Positions 1 through 8,954 are shown, counted from the stretch's first letter. The stretch: DNA of 64,000 bases from Spirochaetales bacterium (GCA_027306915.1 DAHUYW010000017.1:9613-73612); one strand, 5' to 3'. Notes: generated by a model from the sequence alone, not told the origin. Numbers and translations are program-made.

Positions 1-1828
1 GTGCGTCGCCCGGTGACATTTTGGCGAGGCCGCTCAAGACAGCCGCCATTTTGGAGGCCTCTTCGTCTTCGAGGCGACCGTCTCGAGCCATTCCCGCGAG
101 GATCTGCTCGAGGGGACCGCGCTGTGTGACGAGCGCCCGGAGCGCATCAACAATGGGCCAATAGCCGACCGCAATCGTCGGGGCAAGACAGCGCCCCTCA
201 AGCCAGAGCGGCTTGGGATCGGCGAGCGCGTTCGCGGCGCAGTCATGCAGCTCGGCTATGAGGCGGGACTTCCCGATTCCAGCCTCTCCGGTGACGATGA
301 CGACCTGTCCCCGCCCGTCGGCGGACTTCTCATAGGCGGCGATGAGCTTCTGCAGCTCCTCCTCGCGGCCCACCAGCGGCGGACGGGTCCCTTCGATTCC
401 GCGGGTCTTCCTCGAAAGCGGGGCAAGCCCGCGGACCGAGTAAACGGTCGGCTGCAAAGTCGCGCTCACCTCCTGCGCCGGAGGCTCACCGAAGGAGAAG
501 ACCTCCCGCGTTAGCCGATAGGTACTCTCGGAGATGAGAGGCTCTCCGGGCGCAGAGCGCTCGGCGAGGAGGGTGGCGAGAAGCACCGCCCGGCCGCTCG
601 GTCGAGGCTGCTCGGAGCTGCCCTCAGAGGCGGACAAGCCGAATGCCGGGCCGGTGGCGATGCCGATCTTTGCCGCGAAGCCGGCCGAGGCGGCTCCCTC
701 TGCGATCTCGAGCGCCGCCCGGACGGCGAGCTCCGGGTTACTCTCGGTGAGGATTCGATCCGAGAACGACGCGATTTCTTCAATCCCCGATGCGTGGAGG
801 ATGCGGCCGCGGTACTTGGCAATCCCCTCAGCGAAGAGGCGCGGGAACGCCTTCTCGACCTCGGCGGGCGGATCCGAACGACGCGCGGGTCGTGCCACCA
901 CCACGGTCGCCTCAGCCCCTTCAGTCTCTGCCGGCTCCTGTCGCAGCGGCCGAAACGCGCTCTCCGACCCGCCGGCGACCGGTGATGATCGGTCAGTCGC
1001 TCGCCGGAGTGCGGTCGGCGCGGGAGCATTTTCCACGGGTACGTCATCGAACGCAGGCAGGTCGGGTGTATGGCCCCTCCTGATGCTTTCCGCAAGGAAC
1101 CCGATTTCCTCTCCGGGGAGGCTCTCCATCTCCCGTCGGAGGAGCGCGGTGCACTCTTCGAACTGTCGCAGGGCTGCCGACCGGTTGCCCGCCCAAGCAT
1201 AGTGCTGCATGAGCCTTTGGTGAGCCGATTCGTCGAGGGGATCCAGCTCGAGGCGTCTTCGTGCGCAGGCGAGCGCGTTCTCGTGATCGCCTGCCGCCGC
1301 AAGGCAGAGCGCCAGTCGATCGAGGGTCGACGCGTGCTGGAGCCGGAAGTCCTCGGTCAGGAAGAACTGCCAGTCATCGAAGGCGAGGCTGTCTTTGAGG
1401 GTGAAGCCGAGCAGGAAGTCCCCCCGGAAGAGACGGGCTGCCTCGTTGAGCGGCACCAGGCAGCCGCGGCAGACCCCCAGCGTCCCGTGCCGGTGTCCCG
1501 CGCTTTGGGCGAGGAGCTCTCGCATGCGGGCGACGTCGACCCATACGTCGGCGGTTCGACATAGGCCGATCTTTTCCCGCTCGATCGAAAGCCAATCGGC
1601 TTTCATCTCTCTGCGGAGGGTGGAAAGAGTTCTTCGAAGGGCTGCCTGGCCCTGGCTTCGCCCGTACTTGGCCCACAGGAGGGTGACCGCAGCGTCGCGA
1701 CTTACGGCCTCGTCGGTGACGGCGAGGTAGGCGAGCAGGGCAATTGCTTTTCGAGTGTCGAGGCCCACGGATTGCCCGTCAATCTCGATACGGGGAGGCC
1801 CCAGGAACGACAAGCTGAGTCGAGCCAT
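1..1828 (-). CDS. SARP-type multidomain transcriptional regulator with AAA/STAND ATPase domain, 3' end beyond window
   Basis: Reading the minus strand from an ATG at 1828 gives 609 uninterrupted codons that leave the window at its left edge. Residues about 1-95 form an OmpR-like winged helix beginning MARLSLSFLGPPRIEIDG; about 95-235 are the bacterial transcriptional activator domain (RRLELDPLDESAHQRLMQHY). About 285-420 look like a class III nucleotidyl-cyclase homology domain (GIEEIASFS, KIGIATGPAFG, then the SGRAV/APGEPLISESTY region) without recognisable metal-binding aspartates, so it is probably a non-catalytic sensor. A P-loop, VTGEAGIGKSRL, lies near residue 510 and opens an AAA/STAND ATPase. 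This is the AfsR/DnrI-like architecture found in large regulators that usually end in TPRs. A TATACT -10 box lies at 1851-1856 (minus) and an AGAGG element precedes the start. The target genes are unknown; the thioesterase is divergent. Confidence 0.85.
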   Translation of the reverse strand, partial: MARLSLSFLGPPRIEIDGQSVGLDTRKAIALLAYLAVTDEAVSRDAAVTLLWAKYGRSQGQAALRRTLSTLRREMKADWLSIEREKIGLCRTADVWVDVARMRELLAQSAGHRHGTLGVCRGCLVPLNEAARLFRGDFLLGFTLKDSLAFDDWQFFLTEDFRLQHASTLDRLALCLAAAGDHENALACARRRLELDPLDESAHQRLMQHYAWAGNRSAALRQFEECTALLRREMESLPGEEIGFLAESIRRGHTPDLPAFDDVPVENAPAPTALRRATDRSSPVAGGSESAFRPLRQEPAETEGAEATVVVARPARRSDPPAEVEKAFPRLFAEGIAKYRGRILHASGIEEIASFSDRILTESNPELAVRAALEIAEGAASAGFAAKIGIATGPAFGLSASEGSSEQPRPSGRAVLLATLLAERSAPGEPLISESTYRLTREVFSFGEPPAQEVSATLQPTVYSVRGLAPLSRKTRGIEGTRPPLVGREEELQKLIAAYEKSADGRGQVVIVTGEAGIGKSRLIAELHDCAANALADPKPLWLEGRCLAPTIAVGYWPIVDALRALVTQRGPLEQILAGMARDGRLEDEEASKMAAVLSGLAKMSPGDA

Positions 1829-2078
1829 GGGGATGTGCACCTCTCGCACAAGTATAAAGCGTTCCCGACGGGGTGGGGTGAAAAAAAAGAGGGGCTGGAC
1901 TTGAAGCTCGGCGCTCGCGCGGGCAAGTGCCGGTGGCGGGCAGCGCGCCTGGGTCCCTCCCTCCGGCGCGTCCGGAACGGCCCGCCGAAGACCGCTCGAG
2001 GGGGCGCCTGACGGGAGGGCGACTTGACGCCCCTCCCGATCTCCCGCAGCATGGCGGAACGCGGCCGCAAGGTGACCG

Positions 2079-2522
2079 ATGGGGTGCGCGGACGGGGAAG
2101 CGGTGGAAGGAGCGACACATCAACACGAAACCGAGCTTGAGGTGCGGGACTACGAGTGCGACCTGCAGGGGGTCGTGAACAATGCGATCTACCTGCACTA
2201 TCTCGAGCACGCGAGGCACCGGTGGCTCGAGGAGGTCGGCCTTGATTTCGCCGCGCTGCATGCAGAGGGAATCGACCTCGTGGCGGTACGGATCGAGATC
2301 GACTACAAGTATCCCCTGCGAAGCCGCGACCGCTTCGTGGTGCGCTCAGAGCTGCGGCGGGAGGGCAGGCTGAAGATCATCATCCACCAGGAGATCCGGC
2401 TCCTTTCCGACGACCGCCTCGTCGCGCAGGCGAAGGTCGTCGTCGCCTGCCTCCGGAACGGGCGCCCCTCCGCTCCGGAGCAGGTTTTCAGCGTTTTCGA
2501 TCGAATCGCCCAAAAAGAGTGA
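2079..2522 (+). CDS. Acyl-CoA thioesterase, 4HBT/YbgC-FadM hot-dog family
   Basis: This 147-residue protein has the single hot-dog domain of the 4-hydroxybenzoyl-CoA thioesterase/YbgC family, which hydrolyses short or medium acyl-CoAs in the cytoplasm. The diagnostic motif is VRDYECDLQGVVNNAIYLHY near residues 22-41, containing the catalytic-type Asp and the GxVxNxxYxxY helix start, followed by EHARHRWLEE. Length fits the family (130-150). The ATG at 2079 has AAGGTG five or six bases upstream, and roughly 20 N-terminal residues precede the domain, so a later start cannot be excluded. It is divergent from the SARP regulator and convergent with the activase gene. The substrate is not predictable from sequence. 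Confidence 0.85.
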   Translation: MGCADGEAVEGATHQHETELEVRDYECDLQGVVNNAIYLHYLEHARHRWLEEVGLDFAALHAEGIDLVAVRIEIDYKYPLRSRDRFVVRSELRREGRLKIIIHQEIRLLSDDRLVAQAKVVVACLRNGRPSAPEQVFSVFDRIAQKE

Positions 2523-2537
2523 GGCTTCAGAGCATTC

Positions 2538-2579
2538 AGTAACGCCCACCGTAACGAAAGTCGTAACGCTGACGTTACG
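2538..2579. promoter_or_regulatory. 12-bp-phased GTAACG repeats ending in a perfect palindrome (putative operator)
   Basis: The hexamer GTAACG starts at 2539, 2551 and 2563, exactly 12 bp apart. The last copy forms a perfect 7-bp inverted repeat, CGTAACG-ctga-CGTTACG (2562-2579). A TATACAT element follows at 2589-2595 and an AAGG ribosome-binding-like site at 2596-2599, 9-10 bases before an ATG at 2609. No good -35 box is present, which fits an activator-dependent promoter. The regulator is unknown. Confidence 0.5.
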
Positions 2580-2608
2580 CGCAAGAGCTATACATAAGGT
2601 CTACTTCG

Positions 2609-2764
2609 ATGGATGCGAAGGGACGAATCCTTACCATCGACCTCGGGGCCGAAGGTCGCGCTCTTCACTATGGCGGGAGAGCTTATCGACTCGGAGCTCG
2701 AGCCGATCATGAATGCCATCCACGGGCCCGGTCGGCGCCCGCGCGTCTCGGAAAGGCGAGATAG
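2609..2764 (+). pseudogene. Small ORF, possible 5' gene fragment with a frameshift
   Basis: An ATG with a good AAGG site opens a 51-codon frame beginning MDAKGRILTIDLGAEG. After about 15 codons the coding-like signal (G/C at third positions) moves to another frame, which reads VALFTMAGELIDSELEPIM and then runs into the 3' end of the antisense activase gene. The simplest reading is a truncated, frameshifted 5' end of a lost gene that keeps its promoter region. It could also be a sequencing error at the GGGGCC run or a chance ORF. I recognise no family. Confidence 0.3.
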
Positions 2765-5700
2765 GGAACGACGAGCTCGTTTTTCTTTTCGGCGGTCCCG
2801 TCGTAGGTGAGGGTCACGATCGGAACTCCGGTGACGCGCTCGATTCTCCTCGCCATCGCCTCGGTGACCAGCGACGGGCAGCAGAAGGCGGGGCTGGTCT
2901 GAACGAAGAGCGAGATGTCCGGATGAGCGCGCAGAATGTGGAAGATCTTGAGAATGTTGTCATAGGACTCCCCCTCCTGCTCGATGCGGACGTGCAGGGT
3001 ATCGAGATGCTCCACGGTGCTGGCGGAGCACTCGGCGGCGCTCGGGAGCGGGTAGCCGTCGAGCAGCCCGGCGAAGCGCTTCTCGAGAAGCTCGATCGCA
3101 ATGAGAAGGGATCGATACTCGAGAAGGGTAAGGATCTTGCCCTCCCGGCGCCAAGCCGTGAAGTAGGCACCCGAAATGATCTTCAGATATTCATTGTAGG
3201 GGGTGGTGACCACCTCGCCGCCCGCGGCCTCGATGGTGTGGATGAGATCGTCGTTCATCACCTCATTGTCGCGCACGTAGAGATCTCCGAAGATCGCAAC
3301 CTTGGGTCGGGGCGATTCCCTTCGGGCAATGGCGGAAAAGTGCTCGACGACGCCGGCCAGGGTCTCATCGAGGGGACGCCTGCCCTCGAACGCGACCTCG
3401 AGGGCGACGGTCGATTCGGCGATTGCGCGGTCGGTCTCCCCTGCGATCTGCTCATAGGGACGGATTCGGCATCCGAGCCTGCGGAGCATTCCCCCGGCGA
3501 GATAGGCGAAGTAGGCGCGCACTCCGGCGAGCGGCGATATCTCGAGGTGCGACAGATCGCCGGCGTACACCCCCGCTTGCTCCATTCCTCCGCCATAGGC
3601 CTGGAGGAGCGACTTGATGTAGTAGGGGAAGAGAGTGAGGTTGCAAGCCCCGTCGGAACGGATCATCCAGAGCAGCGCTCGAGCGGGATCGAGCCTCTCT
3701 GCGCGAACGTAGTCCACGAACTCCTGGACGATGATATTGAGGGGAATGCACTGGCCGGTGTTCCTTCGCATGGCGGCTCGTATCTTTCCCTCGTCTTCGA
3801 CGAGAATTCGGGCGTCGATTCCCTCTCTGCGAAGGTTGGCCGCGAGAAAACGGCAGGTGATCGGATCCCAATTGGGGAAGAGGAGAGTCCGCCCGTCTAT
3901 CCTTCGCTCGATGTGCGGCGCGATGGACAGGGCGCGCCCGGTCGGCGGAAGCGCAGCCGCAGCGCTCGGAGCTCCCGCCGCAGGATGTGTGGCCGCAACT
4001 GCCTCGCTCGCCTGCGCCGGTTGCGCCGCGAGCGCGCGCTCCATCCTGTAGTGGTTGCGGAACGAGCGAATGCCTGCCTCGATCCGCGTTTCGTAGCCGA
4101 CCGTCGAGTCGTGCTCGTCAAGCTGCAGGATGAGGTAGGGTTTGCCGGCCCCATCGAGGATGCGCTTGAAGTACTCGATCGCGAAGGAGTCGGGCGAGCA
4201 CTTGAACGAGGTGATGAGGACCGGATAGAGGCCGGATATGCGCGTGCACTTCTCGGCCGCAGCGATGATCTCGCCCGCGTAATGCCAGTGAAAGGCACGG
4301 GAGAGCCTCGCCACATCGGAGCGTGGCGCACCGGAGGCCTGGCCTTCGGGGAGCATGTCCTGGTAGCAGGTCCTGATTCCGAGCTTCGCGAAGATCTGCG
4401 GGATTCCCTTGTTCATCTCGGGGGCGAGCGCCGCATAGGGCCGACCGACGAGCGCTACGACGATCTCGCCGTCCGGTTGGAGGCGGTTGAAAAAGAGCCG
4501 CTTGAGCTCCGCTCGAATCGTTGCGTTCGATCGTTCGGCACGATCATAGGCGCGGGACACGTGGGCGAAGGAGAGCTCATCGCCCAGCGCCGGCCGGAGC
4601 GCCCTGAGGAGCTCGCGCTTCGTCTGACGGACGGTGTCGCAACTGCGGATGAGGGGCGAGACGAGACGAGCCCTCCCCTCGGCAAGATTCGCGGCGAGAC
4701 TCGCACCGTACTGAGAATAGTAGCAGTACTTCTGGGGCCTCCCGCCTTTCGGCGCACCGTCGAGTCGCCGGATGCGGGTTGGGCGTGGTCCGATCCAGAC
4801 CGGGAAGAAGATGAAGCGTTCGGTCGCCGCAAGCGCGTCGATGTGGGCGTGGAAGGCGGCCATGGGCGCGCAGAACTCCGCGCCGGCGATCGCCTTCCCC
4901 CGACCGACCGCGTCGTCCCCGGCGGCGCTCGCCGTAGCCGAAACGCCGAGCTCCGCGAAGAAGCGGCGCCAGAAGGGAATCTCTTCCTCCATCATGAGCG
5001 CGGCGGGGATGCCGATGCTCCTGCCGGGCCAAACGGACGGGTTTTCGTCGATGGGCAAGCGGGGGCGTGCCCGACTATCGGAGCCGACGGGCAAGCCGCC
5101 TGCTGCCCCGGTCACGTGGTCGACGATCTTTTGCCGCTCCGCGATCAGATCCACACTGCCCGGCTGTCGCACGAAGCGTCGATCCTTGTACTCGCGCCCG
5201 CAGGCGAAGCCGAAGCCGACCCTCTCTCCGCCGACCGTCGCCACTCGGATGCGGCAGCGGTTGGTGCAGAGGGTACAGCCTTCGATCTCGACCGGAAGCT
5301 TTTCTCTCCATAGGTCGAGCCCGCGAAAATGCGAGCTCTCCACCGGTGCGTCGCGCAGGCTCAGCGCTACTCCGAGCGCTCCGGTGAGGTGGCAGTAGGG
5401 GGAGACGAAGAGCGTTTTACCCAAGCGTGCTTCAAACGCCGCGACGAGCGCCCGATTCTTGGCGGTAGCGCCCTGGAAGCAGATGTGGGAGCCTATGCTT
5501 CCTTCCGTCGCTACCTTGAGCAGGTAGTTCTCGCGCACGCCGACGACCGCCGCCGCGAGCATCTCCGGGATCGAAGAGCCGGCATGCATACAGCGGCTCA
5601 AATCCCGCTCCATGAAGACCGTGCAGCGATCGCTTGTAAGCGGAGCGCGCACCCCGTCCGTAAGCGCGTCGTACGCCTCGAGCGGCGCTCCAAGCTTCGC

Positions 5701-7182
5701 CGCCTGCTCCTCGAGGAAGCTCCCCGTCCCGGCGGCGCAGACCGTGTTCATCTGGGAGAAGGTGACGAGCCCATCGCGCATCAGAGTGAACTTGGCGTCC
5801 TGGCCTCCAATCTCGATAATCGTGTCGACCTGCGGATCGAGGGCGTAGGCCGCCCGAGCGTGCGCTGATATCTCGTCAAGGACGAGATCTGCGCCGACAA
5901 CCTTGCCCACAAACTTTCGGCCTGCGCCCGTGGTGCCGACCCCGGCGAGCTGCACCGCAAAGGAGCGCTCCAGGGAAACTGTCTGGAGCGCATGAAACAG
6001 GCAGCGCACAGCGCGCAGGGGTTGTCCCGCGGTCCGGGTGTAGAGGCCGATCATCATCCGTCCTTCCGCGTCGATAAGTGCCGCCTTGGTGCTTGTCGAT
6101 CCGATGTCGATCCCGAGAATGCCTTTCATCGTCGCGCCTGGATCGGTGCGCTCGTAGATGTCGACCTCCACCGGAATGTCGGGAGCGATCTCAGACGCGC
6201 AATGCAGGAGGTGCTCGGTGTCTCCGGCTTGCGGCTTCCTCGCCGAATCGATGTGAATGATCTCCCCCGACCACTGGTGGCGCGCAGTTTCGTCGGCCAA
6301 GAGGTCACGGAGGTCCATCACCCGGCCGTGGGCGGGCTGCGCAGCGGAAGGGGCGGCGCGTGACAGCGGATCGCTGGCGAGGATGAGGCCGCCGATCTCG
6401 CCGTACAGCTCGGCGAGACTGGCGCCGAGGGCGCCGTAAAGATGAGCGCAGTCGTCCACGAGGAAGGGGAGTCCGCACAGCTCACCGAGCCGTGTCGCGA
6501 CGGCGCGATTCAGGGCGACGCCTCCGGCAAAAACAACGGGGCCGGGCACCTCCGCCCCTCCCACGACGACGTCGTGGATATTGCGGGCGAGGCCCAGGCA
6601 AAGCCCGTCGCAGATCTCCGGAAGCGAATACCCTTCCGATTGAGCGTGGATTATGTCGCTCTTGGCAAAGACGGCACAGCGAGAGGCGATGGCCGGCGCG
6701 GGCCCGCCGCTGGAAAGTGCGAGCTCGGCGAGAGTTTCCGGACCGGGAAGCCCGAGGCGCGCCGCCTGCTGATCGAGGAAGCTTCCGCTACCCGCGGCGC
6801 ACGAGCTGCTCGAACGGAGGTCGCGGTAGCTTCCGTCCTCGTTGAAGCGGATGAGCCCGAACCGCTCGCCGCCGACAAAGAGCAGCGAGCGCGCCTCCGG
6901 ATGGAGCGCGCGGGCGGCGGCGATCAGCGCCACCCGCCCGTCGGTTCGCGCCGGCGCATGGATGAAGGAAGGGGTGGAAGAAGTGGCGCGGACGCCGATG
7001 CGATCGGGGAGGCCGAGCTTCGCAACGCCCACTTCGATCGTTTGTCGAATCCTCCCGTGGTGGAAGGCATAGAACGAGCGGGCGAGGCGGCCGGCGCCAT
7101 CCACTACCGCGAGAGCGACCGAGACGGAGCCCACGTCGATGCCGAGAACAAGCTCTGTGGCGCCGCGACTCGGTCCTACCAT
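2707..7182 (-). CDS. Fused 2-hydroxyacyl-CoA dehydratase activase / DUF2229 / HgdB-like protein
   Basis: This 1491-residue protein contains two BadF/BadG/BcrA/BcrD-type ATPase activase domains. The first (about 10-300) has GIDVGSVSVALAVVDG and the cluster-ligand region SSSCAAGSGSFL near residue 127. The second (about 353-600) has GIDIGSTSTKAALIDAEG, EIGGQDAKFT and NTVCAAGTGSFLEEQAA near 481. A DUF2229-type region follows (about 690-1010), then a C-terminal section resembling 2-hydroxyacyl-CoA dehydratase subunits. Activases hydrolyse ATP to push one electron at low potential from a [4Fe-4S] cluster onto a partner. Large fusions of this kind occur in anaerobes and are often annotated as CoA-substrate-specific enzyme activases; their reaction is not settled. 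No separate dehydratase subunits lie nearby. The last residues (after about RRAGADRARG) look non-conserved and may be read-through into foreign sequence. Confidence 0.9.
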   Translation of the reverse strand: MVGPSRGATELVLGIDVGSVSVALAVVDGAGRLARSFYAFHHGRIRQTIEVGVAKLGLPDRIGVRATSSTPSFIHAPARTDGRVALIAAARALHPEARSLLFVGGERFGLIRFNEDGSYRDLRSSSSCAAGSGSFLDQQAARLGLPGPETLAELALSSGGPAPAIASRCAVFAKSDIIHAQSEGYSLPEICDGLCLGLARNIHDVVVGGAEVPGPVVFAGGVALNRAVATRLGELCGLPFLVDDCAHLYGALGASLAELYGEIGGLILASDPLSRAAPSAAQPAHGRVMDLRDLLADETARHQWSGEIIHIDSARKPQAGDTEHLLHCASEIAPDIPVEVDIYERTDPGATMKGILGIDIGSTSTKAALIDAEGRMMIGLYTRTAGQPLRAVRCLFHALQTVSLERSFAVQLAGVGTTGAGRKFVGKVVGADLVLDEISAHARAAYALDPQVDTIIEIGGQDAKFTLMRDGLVTFSQMNTVCAAGTGSFLEEQAAKLGAPLEAYDALTDGVRAPLTSDRCTVFMERDLSRCMHAGSSIPEMLAAAVVGVRENYLLKVATEGSIGSHICFQGATAKNRALVAAFEARLGKTLFVSPYCHLTGALGVALSLRDAPVESSHFRGLDLWREKLPVEIEGCTLCTNRCRIRVATVGGERVGFGFACGREYKDRRFVRQPGSVDLIAERQKIVDHVTGAAGGLPVGSDSRARPRLPIDENPSVWPGRSIGIPAALMMEEEIPFWRRFFAELGVSATASAAGDDAVGRGKAIAGAEFCAPMAAFHAHIDALAATERFIFFPVWIGPRPTRIRRLDGAPKGGRPQKYCYYSQYGASLAANLAEGRARLVSPLIRSCDTVRQTKRELLRALRPALGDELSFAHVSRAYDRAERSNATIRAELKRLFFNRLQPDGEIVVALVGRPYAALAPEMNKGIPQIFAKLGIRTCYQDMLPEGQASGAPRSDVARLSRAFHWHYAGEIIAAAEKCTRISGLYPVLITSFKCSPDSFAIEYFKRILDGAGKPYLILQLDEHDSTVGYETRIEAGIRSFRNHYRMERALAAQPAQASEAVAATHPAAGAPSAAAALPPTGRALSIAPHIERRIDGRTLLFPNWDPITCRFLAANLRREGIDARILVEDEGKIRAAMRRNTGQCIPLNIIVQEFVDYVRAERLDPARALLWMIRSDGACNLTLFPYYIKSLLQAYGGGMEQAGVYAGDLSHLEISPLAGVRAYFAYLAGGMLRRLGCRIRPYEQIAGETDRAIAESTVALEVAFEGRRPLDETLAGVVEHFSAIARRESPRPKVAIFGDLYVRDNEVMNDDLIHTIEAAGGEVVTTPYNEYLKIISGAYFTAWRREGKILTLLEYRSLLIAIELLEKRFAGLLDGYPLPSAAECSASTVEHLDTLHVRIEQEGESYDNILKIFHILRAHPDISLFVQTSPAFCCPSLVTEAMARRIERVTGVPIVTLTYDGTAEKKNELVVPYLAFPRRAGADRARGWHS

Positions 7183-7465
7183 AGCGGCCGACGCGCCGAG
7201 GACTCCGAGAGGATTCCCTCGGCAGCTCCATGAGCCGACGCCGCAAAGCGCCCCTTTGATTTCAGTCGACGATGCGGCTGCGTGTATCCGAAACGGACAG
7301 GCAAGGCTCTTGGTATCCTGGAATGCGGCATGGCTGCCTCCACGATCGGGTCGCGAACGAGGGTTCAGCGAAAGCCGGGTTCAGTATACACCGGAAGCGG
7401 TTAGTCGGCTGGATTTTTCCTTTTTCGGGCAGGCGCCTGCGGACGGGGCGCTGCGGGGCCCGCGG

Positions 7466-7858
7466 CTACCGCGCGGTGAAGTAGCCGACCACGGCAACCG
7501 CGATGCCGATGAGAAGCGAAAGGCCGATGATCTGCTGTGCCTTGCGTCGATCCTTTGCCCGAAACTCTGCCTGCTCCACGGTGTAAGCCTTTCCGACCTC
7601 CGGACCGAAGTTGAAGACGCCCCTCATCCCGAAGTTCGCGCAAAAGTGGAAGGCGGCCTGGAGAAATCCCGAGGCGGACCCTGCGGCCGGTAGGAGGAGG
7701 AAGAGCCGCCACGGTGCGCCGACGCCGAAGCCGACGAATATTGCCCAGAGCACGGCGGTGACCCCGAGCCCGATCCAGCCGAAGGTTCGCCGCTGGGCGA
7801 TCTCCGCGGCGCCGATATTGCACACGCCGGGAACGTATTCCGTTTTTTGTATTGCCAT
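7466..7858 (-). CDS. Small membrane protein of unknown function
   Basis: A 130-residue protein starting MAIQKTEYVPGVCNIGAAE. I chose this ATG over an upstream extension (to 7990) because the added residues are basic, irregular and not protein-like. Hydrophobic segments at about 28-48, 51-68 and 108-127 suggest three membrane spans; a short loop between the second and third holds FHFCANFGMRGVFNFG and a charged stretch. The opening motif (YVPGVCNIGxxEIxxRR) recalls conserved hypothetical membrane proteins in several phyla, but I can assign no function. It is transcribed in the same direction as the activase, 283 bp away, so it need not share its transcript. Confidence 0.7.
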   Translation of the reverse strand: MAIQKTEYVPGVCNIGAAEIAQRRTFGWIGLGVTAVLWAIFVGFGVGAPWRLFLLLPAAGSASGFLQAAFHFCANFGMRGVFNFGPEVGKAYTVEQAEFRAKDRRKAQQIIGLSLLIGIAVAVVGYFTAR

Positions 7859-8352
7859 GAGAGGAAGGTAGCCGCAGGCCGAGCGATGGTCAACTGGAGA
7901 GTGGCAAGGCGCGACTGCCGTGCGCAAGGCACGAGCGTGCGAGAGGAGGTGCGAGCGGGCGGCACAAATGTATCGGACGCGGGCGAGCATGAGCCGTGAG
8001 CGCCCGTGACCCTCGCAACTTCGGCGCCATTTTTAAAGATGATCGGGAGTTTCCGGACCAGTCCGCCTGCACGCGACGCGCATGCGATGTCTCACCCCAA
8101 CCATAGCAGGTAGAGGATCTCCTCCCTGACCCAGACGTTGATCGGCCCATTCGCGTGGAGGAGCGAGTTCCACGGGTCGAAGCGCCCCCTCCGGCTTGGC
8201 TGCGCTTCCGGTGACTCAGCTGTCCCCTGCTGTTCGGATCGCCCTGCCACCGGCAAGGAATTCGGTTCGAATCTCTTGCGCTTTGCCGATCTTGTCTTCA
8301 TCGGCGGCGAGTACGTTGCAGGGCGGCTCTAGCGCGGTCCGCGTCCCCGATT
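7859..8352. other. Intergenic stretch with decayed coding fragments
   Basis: No intact gene is supported across these 494 bases. Two minus-strand patches still look like coding DNA. One ends at a TGA at 8092-8094 and reads WNSLLHANGPINVWVREEIL with GC-rich third positions. The other lies near 8216-8330 and reads AADEDKIGKAQEIRTEF before a stop at 8216. Neither has a convincing start. GGTTCGAATC near 8262 looks like a tRNA T-loop but has no matching stem. Confidence 0.4.
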
Positions 8353-8898
8353 TCATTCTTGCAGTATCCGAATCGGTGGGACAAGCACGCCTATGGACAT
8401 TACCGCGAGCCCCCCAACTCCACCTATGAGCGCAAAGTCCATGGCCGTGTTTCCAGTACTGTTGAGGGTAGCTAACGCGGCAATGCAACCTACCAAGCTT
8501 ACCCCGGCCCCACCCCAGAATAGTGCGTTGTGGAGGACTTTCGATTTCGTGCTTATTTCCCAATTCTGCACTCCTCCAGAGGCGTCGACGATGAAGTTGC
8601 CGTACTGCCCGAATCCTGCGTTGAATTCATGTGGCCCATTTTCCAGGTAGGACGAACAAGGACACAACGCATGAGCGAGCCGCTCGATCACGCATGGCCA
8701 TAATGGACCTCCCTGAAAGTCGCCTGACTTCGGAAGCTCCGGCCCTGTGGCGCTTGACGTGTCTACTTGTGGTGGGGATATGCAGTGACGATACATCCAG
8801 ACTGACCGGACAGCAAGCGAGTTTTTATCGCGGTTCAAACCGCCACCTTCGTGGATCGGATGCAACTCCTTCCTCCCTTGCCCGCCCACCGCAAACAT
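8353..8898 (-). CDS. Hypothetical protein with two C-terminal membrane segments
   Basis: This 181-codon frame has a credible C-terminal half: a polar stretch with FGQYGNFIVDASGGVQNW, then hydrophobic segments at about 120-142 and 148-172 separated by a short loop, ending PPIRILQE. The N-terminal half is rich in Cys, Pro and His and may not be translated, so the true start could be internal. GC content here is clearly lower than in the flanks, suggesting acquired or decaying DNA. I do not recognise a family. The reality of the gene is uncertain. Confidence 0.4.
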   Translation of the reverse strand: MFAVGGQGRKELHPIHEGGGLNRDKNSLAVRSVWMYRHCISPPQVDTSSATGPELPKSGDFQGGPLWPCVIERLAHALCPCSSYLENGPHEFNAGFGQYGNFIVDASGGVQNWEISTKSKVLHNALFWGGAGVSLVGCIAALATLNSTGNTAMDFALIGGVGGLAVMSIGVLVPPIRILQE

Positions 8899-8954
8899 GA
8901 TAGGCTTGTTCCTTCAACAACCCACAGTTGGCGCGTGCGGCGGAGGTAGACAAG

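Noticed and set aside
2713..5313. 866-codon plus-strand open frame opposite the activase gene
   Set aside because: It is the antisense shadow of a gene with clear family motifs; its residue composition is not protein-like.
8255..8290. Possible tRNA or attachment site around GGTTCGAATC
   Set aside because: The sequences on both sides do not pair as a T stem and no acceptor or anticodon arm can be drawn.
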